Assembly (NCBI GenBank): GCA_910583525.1
Contig: CAJTXL010000001.1
Coordinates: 1 to 64,000, forward strand
DNA from: an uncultured Muribaculaceae bacterium
Lineage (GTDB): Bacteria > Bacteroidota > Bacteroidia > Bacteroidales > Muribaculaceae
Length of the DNA: 64,000 nt
Direction of reading: 5' to 3'
In this document: positions 1-7,692 of the stretch, piece after piece
Position numbering within the stretch: position 1 is the stretch's first letter
How the letters are laid out: each line of letters opens with the position of its first letter
The notes under the pieces: model-generated
Told to the model about the DNA's origin: nothing
The model's database searches: none
Seen by the model: only the letters and a program-made list of their open reading frames with translations
Made by a program: the position numbers and the translations under genes

Positions 1-272
1 TGCTGTGAATGGTCGATGAAACCGAACTGCCGGTTGATTACCTGCTCCTGACGGCGGCAACGGATTATCTCGGCTTTTTCAAGCATCGTCTGGTTGAACT
101 CCCGCTGAACCCGATTGGCAGGATTGCCGTAGAGATAGATACCCATATATTCATGGCGTTGCGACTTGTTGGTTTTGGGATTGCGGATTGCCGGATAATA
201 GTCGAGATAGAGCGTAATCTTTCCCGATGGTAAGAGGCGTTGACGTAAAGTCACTTTGGTACATATATCCAT
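1..272 (-). CDS. Tyrosine recombinase/integrase, N-terminal part (cut by window edge)
   Basis: The reverse strand reads open from an ATG at 272-270 to the window edge, giving 90 residues beginning MDICTKVTLRQRLLPSGKIT. The pattern (basic start, LYLDYYP strand, a run of N-P-K-T-N-K before an H-E-Y-M-G-IYLY segment, then a helix ending in Q-E-Q-V-I-N) is that of the arm-binding N-terminal domain of Bacteroidales phage-type integrases. The core-binding and catalytic domains would lie beyond base 1. Such enzymes excise and insert integrative elements. It is the downstream gene of a pair with the HTH protein at 381-1142, and both lie beside the 3' end of mnmE. The family is recognised by eye; the catalytic residues are not visible, so activity is unknown. 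Confidence 0.8.
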   Translation of the reverse strand, partial: MDICTKVTLRQRLLPSGKITLYLDYYPAIRNPKTNKSQRHEYMGIYLYGNPANRVQREFNQTMLEKAEIIRCRRQEQVINRQFGFIDHSQ

Positions 273-306
273 ATTTGTTGTGTTTGTTTTTGTGGCGAAA
301 TTACTC

Positions 307-362
307 GGTTGTCTTATGGTTGTCATGTTGTCAGCCGAATAACCGATTGACAACCAACAACC
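307..362. promoter_or_regulatory. Cluster of five GGTTGTC-like heptamers upstream of the integrase gene
   Basis: Three direct copies, GGTTGTC at 307-313 and 318-324 and TGTTGTC at 326-332, are followed by two inverted copies, GACAACC at 349-355 and AACAACC at 356-362. The cluster fills the gap between the HTH gene and the integrase start. This could be an operator or a set of arm sites for the integrase or its accessory factor. The repeats are seen; the role is inference. Confidence 0.5.
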
Positions 363-364
363 GA

Positions 365-384
365 TGGGATTTATTGGGATTTAT
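365..384. repeat. Tandem 10-base direct repeat
   Basis: TGGGATTTAT occurs twice with no gap (365-374 and 375-384). The second copy runs into the stop codon of the minus-strand HTH gene (381-383). It adjoins the GGTTGTC cluster. Function unknown. Confidence 0.6.
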
Positions 385-1142
385 AATGTGGGCGGTCTCA
401 GAATTGCATCGATTTCTGATCGGAGAATGTAGGTATATTTGCCAACCTTCTTCCGTTGCAGTCCGTGGTACTTCACATAGTGGTGGAGTTGGTCATGCGT
501 CAAACCATACTTAGCGCGAACATCCGCATATGAAATCCAGTCATATTCTTTCGGCGGTTCCGGCTTTGCCGCAAACACCCGGTCGCAATGCGACTTGCTC
601 CAGAGAGTCTTGCCCCGATGATATACTTTCGGAATATTGTGCCGTTTCGCCTGAGCGAACACCCACGAATTGCTCACACCGAAATTTCCAATAATCTCTT
701 TGGTGGTATAGAACTCAGTGATTGGCTCTCCGTTTTCATCAACTGTAGAGGATTGAGCTTTCGACTTTCGCTCATACGGTCGCGCATTTAGCATAGCTTC
801 AATATCAGACCTACGGACTATAGTCCATCTTGCAGAAAGTTGGGATGCCGATAATACTCCACGTTCAATTAGATAATAGATTGCTCTTGGCGTGACGTGG
901 AGAAGCAAAGCTACTTCGGCTACTGAAAGAAATTCTCTCCCATCCAACATCGCAAAGTTTTTCTTCTCTTGTTTCTTTTCTTCATTCAGCTCAAAGGAGT
1001 TTTTCTTTTCATGCCTTTTGCGGTCTTTGTAGGCAAGTTCACTGCAACGCTTGCAGCAGTATCGAGTTGTGACTTTTTGAGACTCAAACTCTTTACCGCA
1101 CCATGCACACACTTTCTTGATTCTGATTTTTGAAGTTGACAT
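381..1142 (-). CDS. Zinc-ribbon plus helix-turn-helix (excisionase-like) DNA-binding protein of a mobile element
   Basis: A 253-residue protein if started at the ATG at 1142, which gives MSTSKIRIKKVCAWCGKEFE; an in-frame start 48 bases further upstream is possible but gives an unremarkable extension. The N terminus has a CAWCGKEF...RYCCKRC pattern that should bind one zinc. Next comes a MerR/excisionase-type helix-turn-helix with FLSVAEVALLLHVTPRAIYY, and two further segments of similar length (around FYTTKEIIGNFGVSNSWVFA and WISYADVRAKYGLTHDQLHH) that look like additional winged-helix units. Proteins of this kind accompany integrases in Bacteroidales conjugative and mobilisable elements and act as regulators or directionality factors. 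It is upstream of, and probably co-transcribed with, the integrase. The exact role is inferred. Confidence 0.75.
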   Translation of the reverse strand: MSTSKIRIKKVCAWCGKEFESQKVTTRYCCKRCSELAYKDRKRHEKKNSFELNEEKKQEKKNFAMLDGREFLSVAEVALLLHVTPRAIYYLIERGVLSASQLSARWTIVRRSDIEAMLNARPYERKSKAQSSTVDENGEPITEFYTTKEIIGNFGVSNSWVFAQAKRHNIPKVYHRGKTLWSKSHCDRVFAAKPEPPKEYDWISYADVRAKYGLTHDQLHHYVKYHGLQRKKVGKYTYILRSEIDAILRPPTL

Positions 1143-1304
1143 TTTGAACCTATTTGTTGTTATCCGCTCAATTGATTTTTGTGAACACATACGAACCTAC
1201 GTGAATGTTGATGAATGTATGTGAACATCATCCACTACTGGGATGGCGGTTTTACCCGGCAGCAGACGCGCACCAAATATGGTTCAAAAATGGAGTGAAT
1301 AATA

Positions 1305-1323
1305 GGTGGAAACGGGTTCCACC
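1305..1323. repeat. Perfect 7-base inverted repeat near the mobile-element edge
   Basis: GGTGGAA (1305-1311) and TTCCACC (1317-1323) flank five bases. It has no T-run on either side, so it is a poor intrinsic terminator. It lies between the element's HTH gene and the mnmE terminator, where an attachment site or a regulator site would be expected. Function is inferred only from position. Confidence 0.4.
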
Positions 1324-1347
1324 GACTAAAACCGTGACATTCGGACA

Positions 1348-1376
1348 TAAGAAAAGGCGCTCTCTGTGAACGCCTT
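1348..1376 (-). terminator. Likely intrinsic terminator of mnmE
   Basis: On the minus strand a stem AAGGCG/CGCCTT (1371-1376 with 1354-1359) around an 11-base loop is followed by a T-rich run. It lies 43 bases after the mnmE stop codon. The stem is short, so strength is uncertain. Confidence 0.55.
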
Positions 1377-1418
1377 GACACTAATTTGTGATTGTTTTCG
1401 ACTGTTGTTTATCGGGCT

Positions 1419-2822
1419 TTACTTGCCGACGCAAAAGCGAGAGAAAATGGTTTGTAGGATTTCGGAGGTGGTGATTTGGCCGGTTACTGATGCGAGGTGG
1501 TGGATTGTTTCCCGTAGGTCTTGGGCAATTAGGTCGGGTGGCAGTTGGGTATTCAGTCCTTCTTCGACGGCTTTGGCTGACGTTGCGGCGGCCGAGAGTG
1601 CGTGGGCATGGCGTGCATTGGTTACAATCATGTCAGCGTCGCCGGCATTGTCGGTAATTTTGGTGCAAATGTCTTTTATTGATTGTTTTAATGTATCTAT
1701 TTCTTTGCGGTATTTGGCTGAAATGTGTACGATTGGAGCAGAGGGGTATGTCTTTGAGAGCATGTCTTCGATGTTGCAGTCGAGTAGGGCAATGTCGCTC
1801 TTGTTTATTGCGAAGATGATGCGTTCGCTGTTGATGCCGGATAGTTCTGCGTGGATTGTTTCGGGCTGTGCGTTTGTAGGGTCGATGACGAATATTACGA
1901 GTCCGGCGGTGCGTGCGGCTTGTCGGGAGCGTTCGATGCCGATGTTTTCGATGGTGTCAGATGTTTTGCGCAGGCCTGCCGTGTCTTTGAAGCGGATGAG
2001 GTAGGGCGGTAGCTCTATGGTGTCTTCTACGATGTCGCGTGTAGTTCCGTGGATATCGCTTACGATAGCCCGTTCGTCGCCAAGAAGTGCGTTGAGCAGA
2101 GATGATTTTCCGGCGTTTGTCGGTCCGATTATTGCAACGGGTATGCCATCTTTGATGGCGGCTCCGGCGTCGAAACTTTTGGCCAGGCGCGACAGCTCGG
2201 CATGCAGCTCGGCCGCGAGAGTGTGAAGACGTTCGCGTGAGGCGAATTCGACATCTTCTTCCGAGAAATCGAGCTCGAGTTCGAGCAGTGAGGCGAGGTC
2301 GACGAGTTCGGAACGCAGTTTCTCTATGTGTTTTGAGAAGTCTCCTCGCATTTGGCTTATCGCGAGCCGGTGTGCCGCTTCTGAAGATGCTGCAATCATG
2401 TCGGCGACGGCTTCGGCTTCGGCAAGGTCCATTTTTCCGGCGGCGAAAGCACGTTGGGTGAACTCTCCCGGCAGAGCCATGCGTGCGCCTGATTTTATGA
2501 GCAACGAGATGAGCTGACGTTGTAGCCATCTCGAACCATGTATGGCAAATTCCACAACGTCGTCGCCTGTGAATGATGCCGGAGCCCGGAATACGGTTGC
2601 AAGGGCTTGGTCGAGAGGCGTGTCCGCGTCGGCTTTGCCTATATAGCCGAGATGTGCGGTGTGCGATTTTGCAGATGACAGAGGCTTGCCTTGCCATATT
2701 TTATCGGCTATGGCTATGGCCTCGCTGCCGCTCAGCCGGATAATTGCTATTGCGCCGGTTCCGGGTGGTGTAGATATGGCGCAGATGGTGTCGGACGGGT
2801 TATATATCGTTGAGGTTTCCAT
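1419..2822 (-). CDS. mnmE: tRNA uridine-5-carboxymethylaminomethyl(34) synthesis GTPase MnmE
   Basis: 467 residues, the usual length. With MnmG, MnmE builds the carboxymethylaminomethyl group on wobble U34 of certain tRNAs. Visible parts: the N-terminal folate-binding domain (about 1-118, APGEFT-like segment LPGEFTQRAF at 117-126), a helical domain, and an inserted Ras-like G domain with P-loop GPTNAGKSS (233-241), the HGTTRD switch (258-263), DTAGLR (280-285) and NKSD. It ends in FCVGK, the conserved C-terminal hexapeptide region carrying the functional Cys. The gene precedes the edge of a mobile element; the trmE/mnmE 3' end is a known integration site in other bacteria (SGI1). The nuclease gene 2829-3695 ends 6 bases upstream of its start, so the two are probably co-transcribed. 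Confidence 0.97.
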   Translation of the reverse strand: METSTIYNPSDTICAISTPPGTGAIAIIRLSGSEAIAIADKIWQGKPLSSAKSHTAHLGYIGKADADTPLDQALATVFRAPASFTGDDVVEFAIHGSRWLQRQLISLLIKSGARMALPGEFTQRAFAAGKMDLAEAEAVADMIAASSEAAHRLAISQMRGDFSKHIEKLRSELVDLASLLELELDFSEEDVEFASRERLHTLAAELHAELSRLAKSFDAGAAIKDGIPVAIIGPTNAGKSSLLNALLGDERAIVSDIHGTTRDIVEDTIELPPYLIRFKDTAGLRKTSDTIENIGIERSRQAARTAGLVIFVIDPTNAQPETIHAELSGINSERIIFAINKSDIALLDCNIEDMLSKTYPSAPIVHISAKYRKEIDTLKQSIKDICTKITDNAGDADMIVTNARHAHALSAAATSAKAVEEGLNTQLPPDLIAQDLRETIHHLASVTGQITTSEILQTIFSRFCVGK

Positions 2823-2828
2823 TGGTCT

Positions 2829-3695
2829 TTATCGTTTTCTTCTGTTCCAGTCTCGGAAATTTGATTGGCGTTCTATCTGATTTTCGATACTGTCTGGCAG
2901 TGCGGAGAAAAAATCGAAGCCTGTGATTTGCTCCACTCTGTCGACCGGTACGGTGAGGTCTTCTAGTCCGTCGATATTTACTGAGTTTGGCATTATAAAG
3001 CCAATGGCCCGTGGCGGTTCTGCGAATGGTGCAAGAACTACTTTGAAGAAGCGTTCCGGCACACTCACTTGCATGCGTCCGATGGCTCGGGGGAGTTCGT
3101 CAGATAATATCGGCCCGGCTATTATTATCAGTACGCTGTCGCGTAGTGCCCATTGGCGGCACTTGGTTTCGAGCGTTGACCATCGGCCGCCGTTGAGCTG
3201 ATGTGTCTGCGGGCATATATTTGTGAGGTAATGTGAGTCGAGCATTGCCTGTCGGTCCCATTTCATGTCGCCGGCAGGAGCCATATGTCCGCGGTCGAAG
3301 CCTGAGTTGCGGTAATCGTCGAGCGTGGGGCATCCGTAAACGTCGGTGTCTGCACGGAACTTGTTGACACGCGGAACGTCGCCTTCGCTTTTTGCGGCGG
3401 TCAATTCCCATGCGACATAGTTCGGGAGATGGTGTGCCGGATTGAATGATACCGAAAAGCCCGTGTAGTCTTTGTTTATCTCGGGTGTCTCGTCGGGGAT
3501 TGCCACCAATAGTAGCTTAGCAATATCAATTTCTTTGATATGGTTTGTTGCGGAGTCTTGCCGCGCCGTAGATATTTCGGCCGCGACGAACCCGATAAGG
3601 AGAATAAAAGCGCCCACACCCCATGCTAATCTATTTTTTCTTTTTCGGGGTCTTGCCGAACGTCGGGCGGTGTATATGTGGGTGTTTTTCCCCAT
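2829..3695 (-). CDS. DNA/RNA non-specific endonuclease (His-Me finger, NucA family), membrane-anchored or exported
   Basis: 288 residues from the ATG at 3695. That start overlaps the bioF stop codon as TAATG, so translational coupling is likely; an upstream in-frame ATG would sit inside bioF. An Arg/Lys-rich N terminus is followed by one hydrophobic segment (about 23-40), then a domain with DRGHMAPAGDM (DRGH near residue 134), the metal-binding His motif of the endonuclease G/NucA family, followed by TNICPQTHQLN, which carries the metal-ligand Asn. Members cut DNA and RNA without sequence preference, usually outside the cytoplasm. Its place between bioF and mnmE has no obvious pathway meaning. 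Confidence 0.9.
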   Translation of the reverse strand: MGKNTHIYTARRSARPRKRKNRLAWGVGAFILLIGFVAAEISTARQDSATNHIKEIDIAKLLLVAIPDETPEINKDYTGFSVSFNPAHHLPNYVAWELTAAKSEGDVPRVNKFRADTDVYGCPTLDDYRNSGFDRGHMAPAGDMKWDRQAMLDSHYLTNICPQTHQLNGGRWSTLETKCRQWALRDSVLIIIAGPILSDELPRAIGRMQVSVPERFFKVVLAPFAEPPRAIGFIMPNSVNIDGLEDLTVPVDRVEQITGFDFFSALPDSIENQIERQSNFRDWNRRKR

Positions 3696-4837
3696 TAGGA
3701 TTTCGTTTTTGTGAATATTTCGCATAAGGCGTTGTCGAGGCATGCCATGTCGTCAAGCGACAGTGCCGCAGACAGGCTGAAACGTAGCCGGTCGGTGCCA
3801 GGCGGCACCGTCGGGGTTCGTATCGGCAGTACTGTAAGCCCTTTTTCTGTCAATGCCATGGAAAGTTCTACAGCTCTTTGCGGAGACCCTGTGAGGAGTG
3901 GCTGTATGTGCCCGTCGGCGCCTGCACCTCCATACTTCGACAATGTCTGCGCGAGTATGTGTCCGAGCTTGTGCAGGTGTTTTCGTTCGGTGTCCATCTC
4001 CAGTGAAAGACGAAAGACATATTCGCTCCATCGTGCACATAACGGTGGGATTGCGGTTGAGAATATCAGGCTTCGCGATTTGTTTACCATGAACTTGCGT
4101 AGTTGTCTCGATAATATAGCATAGGCGCCTGTCGAGGCCAATGCCTTACCCAATGTGCCGACAATAATATCGACATCGCCGAATGAACCTGAGGCCTTGC
4201 AAAGGCCGAGCCCGGCAGGCCCTTCAACGCCGACGGCGTGGGCTTCGTCGATATACAGCAATGTTCCCGGGTAGCGTCGTTTTATTTCGGCAAGCCCGTC
4301 GATGTCGGCCTTGTCGCCGTCCATGCTGTACACGCTTTCTGCGATTATTATCAGGCTGTATCCTTCTACGTATGCTTTGCCTGCGAGACGGTCGAGGTGG
4401 GAGAGGGCGTTGTGCCTGAAGCGTGCAAAAGGTAGACCGGACAGTTTGATGCCGTCGATTATGCTTGCGTGCACAAGTTTGTCGGCAATCACAAATGCTT
4501 TTGTCGATGCAAAAGCTCCGATAAGACCCGTATTGGCGTGGTAGCCGCTATTGAAGACCAAGGCTTGTCGGCCATATGCGTCGGAGAGGGTGTCTTCCAA
4601 ACTGTCGAAATCGTTCTGTCGTCGGGATAGTAGTCTGGATGCCGAAGAACTCATCTCGAAATTATCCACGGTAATGTTTTCGAGAAAGGCGTCGCGTATG
4701 TCGCTTCGTGCCGCCAAACCGAGATAATCGTTCGAGCTGAAGTCTATTCCCTGCGATAATTCTTCATGTCGTGGTATGCGACGAAGGTTGCCTGCCGCGG
4801 AAATCGCAGATAGGGCTGTGTCAATAATTCGATTCAT
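3695..4837 (-). CDS. bioF: 8-amino-7-oxononanoate synthase BioF
   Basis: 380 residues, full length. A PLP enzyme of the alpha-oxoamine synthase family that condenses pimeloyl-ACP/CoA with alanine in biotin synthesis. Visible signs: FSSNDYLGLA near residue 33, DEAHAVGVEGPAGLG (197-211) and GTLGKALAS with the Schiff-base lysine near 231. The start overlaps the bioA stop by 17 bases, so bioA and bioF form an operon. No bioB, bioC, bioD or bioH is seen in the window, so the rest of the pathway must lie elsewhere. The family also holds serine palmitoyltransferase-like enzymes, but the bioA neighbour makes BioF by far the best reading. Confidence 0.93.
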   Translation of the reverse strand: MNRIIDTALSAISAAGNLRRIPRHEELSQGIDFSSNDYLGLAARSDIRDAFLENITVDNFEMSSSASRLLSRRQNDFDSLEDTLSDAYGRQALVFNSGYHANTGLIGAFASTKAFVIADKLVHASIIDGIKLSGLPFARFRHNALSHLDRLAGKAYVEGYSLIIIAESVYSMDGDKADIDGLAEIKRRYPGTLLYIDEAHAVGVEGPAGLGLCKASGSFGDVDIIVGTLGKALASTGAYAILSRQLRKFMVNKSRSLIFSTAIPPLCARWSEYVFRLSLEMDTERKHLHKLGHILAQTLSKYGGAGADGHIQPLLTGSPQRAVELSMALTEKGLTVLPIRTPTVPPGTDRLRFSLSAALSLDDMACLDNALCEIFTKTKS

Positions 4838-6119
4838 CGCTTACTATTTCGACAAGCTTACGGCAGAGGGTACGCAAGTCCTGTTCAGATATGATATATG
4901 GAGGCATTATATATACGTTGCGGCCGAACGGTCTTATCCATACACCTTGCCGGACGCATTCTCGCTGAAAGCGGCCGACGTCGACATTGCGCTTCATTTC
5001 GACAACGCCGATTGACCCGAGTATTCTTACGTCATTTACACCCCGGATGTTTTTTGCCATAGCAAGCTCTTCGGCCATTATGCCGGAGATATTGGCGATT
5101 ATGCTTGGCATAGGTTTCTCTTCCAACATTTTCAGAGATTCCAAGGCTATGGCGCAGGCAAGAGGATTTGCCATGAACGTAGGCCCGTGCATAAGGACAC
5201 CGGCTTCGCCGAGCGAAATGGTGTCGGCGACATCTTTTGTCGTGAGCACTGCGCTCATGGTGAGGTAGCCTGCCGTGAGTCCTTTGCCTATGCACATTAT
5301 GTCGGGTTCGACATTGGCATGTTCCCATGCGAAGAAGCGGCCGGTGCGCCAGAAGCCCGTAGCTATTTCATCGAATATAAGCAGGATGCCGTATTGCCGG
5401 CAAAGGGCTTTGGCTTGTCTCAGATATTCGGGATGGTAGAACCACATGCCGCCGGCGCCCTGTACCACAGGTTCGAGTATCAGGGCTGCTATTTCATCGG
5501 ACTTTTCTTCGAGCAGAAGTCTCAGTGGTTCTATATCCTCTTTATGCCATTCACCATCGAAGCGCGAGCGGGGCTGAGGTACGAAAAAACGCACAGGCAG
5601 TGCTTCGCCGAAAGCTCCGTGCATGCCGGTGACAGGGTCGCATACACTCATGGCATTCCATGTGTCGCCGTGGTATCCTGAACGGATTGTAGCGAAATTC
5701 GTTTTTTTGTGGTTCCCCGAGGCCGATATGGCTGCCTGCACGGCCATCTTCATGGCCACCTCTACGGCAACCGAGCCGGAATCGGCGTAGAAAATGTTGT
5801 GCATGGACTTAGGTGCGACCTTAAGCAAGCGTTTGCCAAGTTCGATGGCAGGCTCGTGGGTAAGGCCACCGAACATCACATGGCTCATCTGTGCGAGTTG
5901 TTTTGTGGCGGCCGCGTTCAGACGTTCGTTTGCGTAGCCGTGTATCATGCACCACCACGACGACATCCCGTCGATAAGTTCCGTTCCGTCGGCCAAAGTC
6001 ATCATTACGTCGTGTGCCGCTTTGACTTTATATGTCGGTAGTGGGTCGATGGTAGATGTATATGGATGCCAAAGATGCTCTCTGTCCCAGGCATCATGCA
6101 GTGTGTTGTCTGTTCCCAT
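4821..6119 (-). CDS. bioA: Adenosylmethionine-8-amino-7-oxononanoate aminotransferase BioA
   Basis: 432 residues. Transfers an amino group from S-adenosylmethionine to KAPA to make DAPA in biotin synthesis. Diagnostic features are HLWHPYTS near residue 15, the MSSWWCMIHGY segment (52-62) holding the substrate-site Trp pair, FDEIATGFWRTG (249-260) and the PLP lysine in IGKGLTAGY near 279. It is the first gene of the biotin pair, and its start is only four bases from a TAnnTTTG promoter element, which suggests a leaderless or nearly leaderless message. Confidence 0.96.
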   Translation of the reverse strand: MGTDNTLHDAWDREHLWHPYTSTIDPLPTYKVKAAHDVMMTLADGTELIDGMSSWWCMIHGYANERLNAAATKQLAQMSHVMFGGLTHEPAIELGKRLLKVAPKSMHNIFYADSGSVAVEVAMKMAVQAAISASGNHKKTNFATIRSGYHGDTWNAMSVCDPVTGMHGAFGEALPVRFFVPQPRSRFDGEWHKEDIEPLRLLLEEKSDEIAALILEPVVQGAGGMWFYHPEYLRQAKALCRQYGILLIFDEIATGFWRTGRFFAWEHANVEPDIMCIGKGLTAGYLTMSAVLTTKDVADTISLGEAGVLMHGPTFMANPLACAIALESLKMLEEKPMPSIIANISGIMAEELAMAKNIRGVNDVRILGSIGVVEMKRNVDVGRFQRECVRQGVWIRPFGRNVYIMPPYIISEQDLRTLCRKLVEIVSDESNY

Positions 6120-6123
6120 GCCG

Positions 6124-6131
6124 CAAAGGTA
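6124..6131 (-). promoter_or_regulatory. -7 element of the bioA promoter
   Basis: TACCTTTG on the minus strand fits the Bacteroidota TAnnTTTG consensus and ends four bases before the bioA ATG. No clean TTTG is found at the usual distance upstream, so this rests on the -7 element and its position. Confidence 0.55.
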
Positions 6132-6174
6132 CGAAAAATAGCCGATGCCGCGATAAATTTTATATGTTTCCTGG

Positions 6175-7524
6175 CTAAAGATGTCGGTCGGGTATCTTTT
6201 CGTGGTAGTAGTTGACGTTGGTTGCCAATCTGACTATGGCATATGATAGAGCAGAGGCTATGACCATGGGCAGGAACAGCGTGAAATTGCCTGTCATTTC
6301 AGGTGTCAGGAACATTGCCATGAACGGAGCGCGTATCACGCCCGCGAATACGGCACACATGCCGATTAAGGCGAAGTCTCCTACCGGCAGGTCGCAACCG
6401 AGACTATTTGCCACGGAAGCGAACAGAAGCCCGGCAAGAGAACCGGCAAATAGAGTAGGGGCGAAGTCTCCGGCTACGCCTACATATGTTGTAATGCCTA
6501 CTGCGACAGCTTTTGTGAGCAACAATCCGGCAATTATTGCGGCTATAGCCCAAAAATCCGGTTCTCTGAACGGCGATTGGCTGTAGAGCGCGCCGATGTC
6601 TCCGTTGAGCATTTTGTCCATGACCCCGTAGCCTTCGCCGTAGAGTGCCGGAAAGAAATATAGGAGTATGCCGAGCGACAGACCTCCGGCAAGCACTTTT
6701 ATCCAGATGTTTCCGATTTTTCCGAAGAACCGTCCGGCCCATCGCACGGCGTGAACGTAATATAACGAATATATTCCGGCGGCAAGACCGAAGACCGCAA
6801 GCGCGATGTAATTGTCGGCATCGAACATAGGCGCAGATGCCAGGAATACGTCGAACGTAAATCCTGTGCATATATAGCATGTCATTGCCGAAGCCAGGCA
6901 AGAAAGCAGTAAGGCGAGAACCGTCGATGTCGTAAATGGCAGCCTCAGTATCTCCAAAGTAAAAAGCATGCCACCGACCGGCGCTTTGAAAATTGCGGCA
7001 ATGCCTGCTCCGGCTCCGCAGCCTATCATCATCCTGAGTTGGTCGGGTGTCAGTCCGAATACCCGGCCAAAACTATTGCCGATTGCACTGCCGGTTGTTG
7101 CGATAGGGCCTTCAGCTCCGGCCGAACCGCCGAATCCAAGTGTCAAAGTGTTTGCGATAATTGGGCCTATAAGCAAATCTTTGTTCAATATGTAGCCGCC
7201 TTGCTTGAGAAAGGATATCAGCCGGTCTGTTCCGCGGCTAAGGTTTCGTCCTATTATTTTTCGGCAGAATATCGTGGTAAGCCCAAGTCCGACTACCGGC
7301 AATATGGTGAACAACAGACGATGCCCGTCAGTGACAAGGTCTGTCGTTGCAGATGATACTGTTTTGATTAGGTATTTAAGTATCACGCATGCGAAACCGG
7401 TGGCAAATCCTATCGCTGCCGCCAGCAACATGGTGAACGAGCGGGGCATATAGCGTTTTTTCAGTCGCAGATATGCGATTGTACGATGTATGTCGGCGCG
7501 GATGTTACGTACTTTGCTTTTCAT
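6175..7524 (-). CDS. ClC-family chloride channel or H+/Cl- antiporter
   Basis: 449 residues of strongly hydrophobic sequence with about ten or more membrane helices, and no C-terminal CBS pair. The selectivity motif GSAGAEGPIA, which carries the gating glutamate of the G-x-E-G-P signature, is near residue 132. GAGAGIAAIFKAPVGGMLF and GVAGDFAPTLFAGSLAG also match ClC pore segments. Members move chloride (some fluoride or nitrate) across the inner membrane. It lies 55 bases upstream of bioA in the direction of transcription, but bioA has its own promoter element, so co-transcription is not required. Channel versus antiporter cannot be decided here. Confidence 0.92.
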   Translation of the reverse strand: MKSKVRNIRADIHRTIAYLRLKKRYMPRSFTMLLAAAIGFATGFACVILKYLIKTVSSATTDLVTDGHRLLFTILPVVGLGLTTIFCRKIIGRNLSRGTDRLISFLKQGGYILNKDLLIGPIIANTLTLGFGGSAGAEGPIATTGSAIGNSFGRVFGLTPDQLRMMIGCGAGAGIAAIFKAPVGGMLFTLEILRLPFTTSTVLALLLSCLASAMTCYICTGFTFDVFLASAPMFDADNYIALAVFGLAAGIYSLYYVHAVRWAGRFFGKIGNIWIKVLAGGLSLGILLYFFPALYGEGYGVMDKMLNGDIGALYSQSPFREPDFWAIAAIIAGLLLTKAVAVGITTYVGVAGDFAPTLFAGSLAGLLFASVANSLGCDLPVGDFALIGMCAVFAGVIRAPFMAMFLTPEMTGNFTLFLPMVIASALSYAIVRLATNVNYYHEKIPDRHL

Positions 7525-7653
7525 AGGGCTTAAACATAATTATATAATGCGTTTGTATGCTTATTTGTTTTCGGCTTCTTTTCATAATTTGCGGAGATAT
7601 AAGTTCTTGCACCGGCGATGCGCATTTTCGGCCGGATTTTGTCTGAAATTTAA

Positions 7654-7685
7654 TTTGCTCCATTTGTAAAAAAGCGCTAACTTTG
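7654..7685 (+). promoter_or_regulatory. Promoter of the HU-like/SPOR gene
   Basis: TTTG at 7654-7657, then 20 bases, then TAACTTTG at 7678-7685: an exact match to the Bacteroidota primary-sigma consensus. The ATG follows after only seven bases, so the message probably has almost no leader. Confidence 0.85.
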
Positions 7686-7692
7686 TACAGAA

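Noticed and set aside
1157..1170. 14 bases identical to the core of the E. coli lac operator (TTGTTATCCGCTCA) upstream of the HTH gene
   Set aside because: The match stops after 14 bases, the palindromic partner is missing, and the flanks do not resemble vector sequence, so it is most likely coincidence; no LacI-type gene is nearby.
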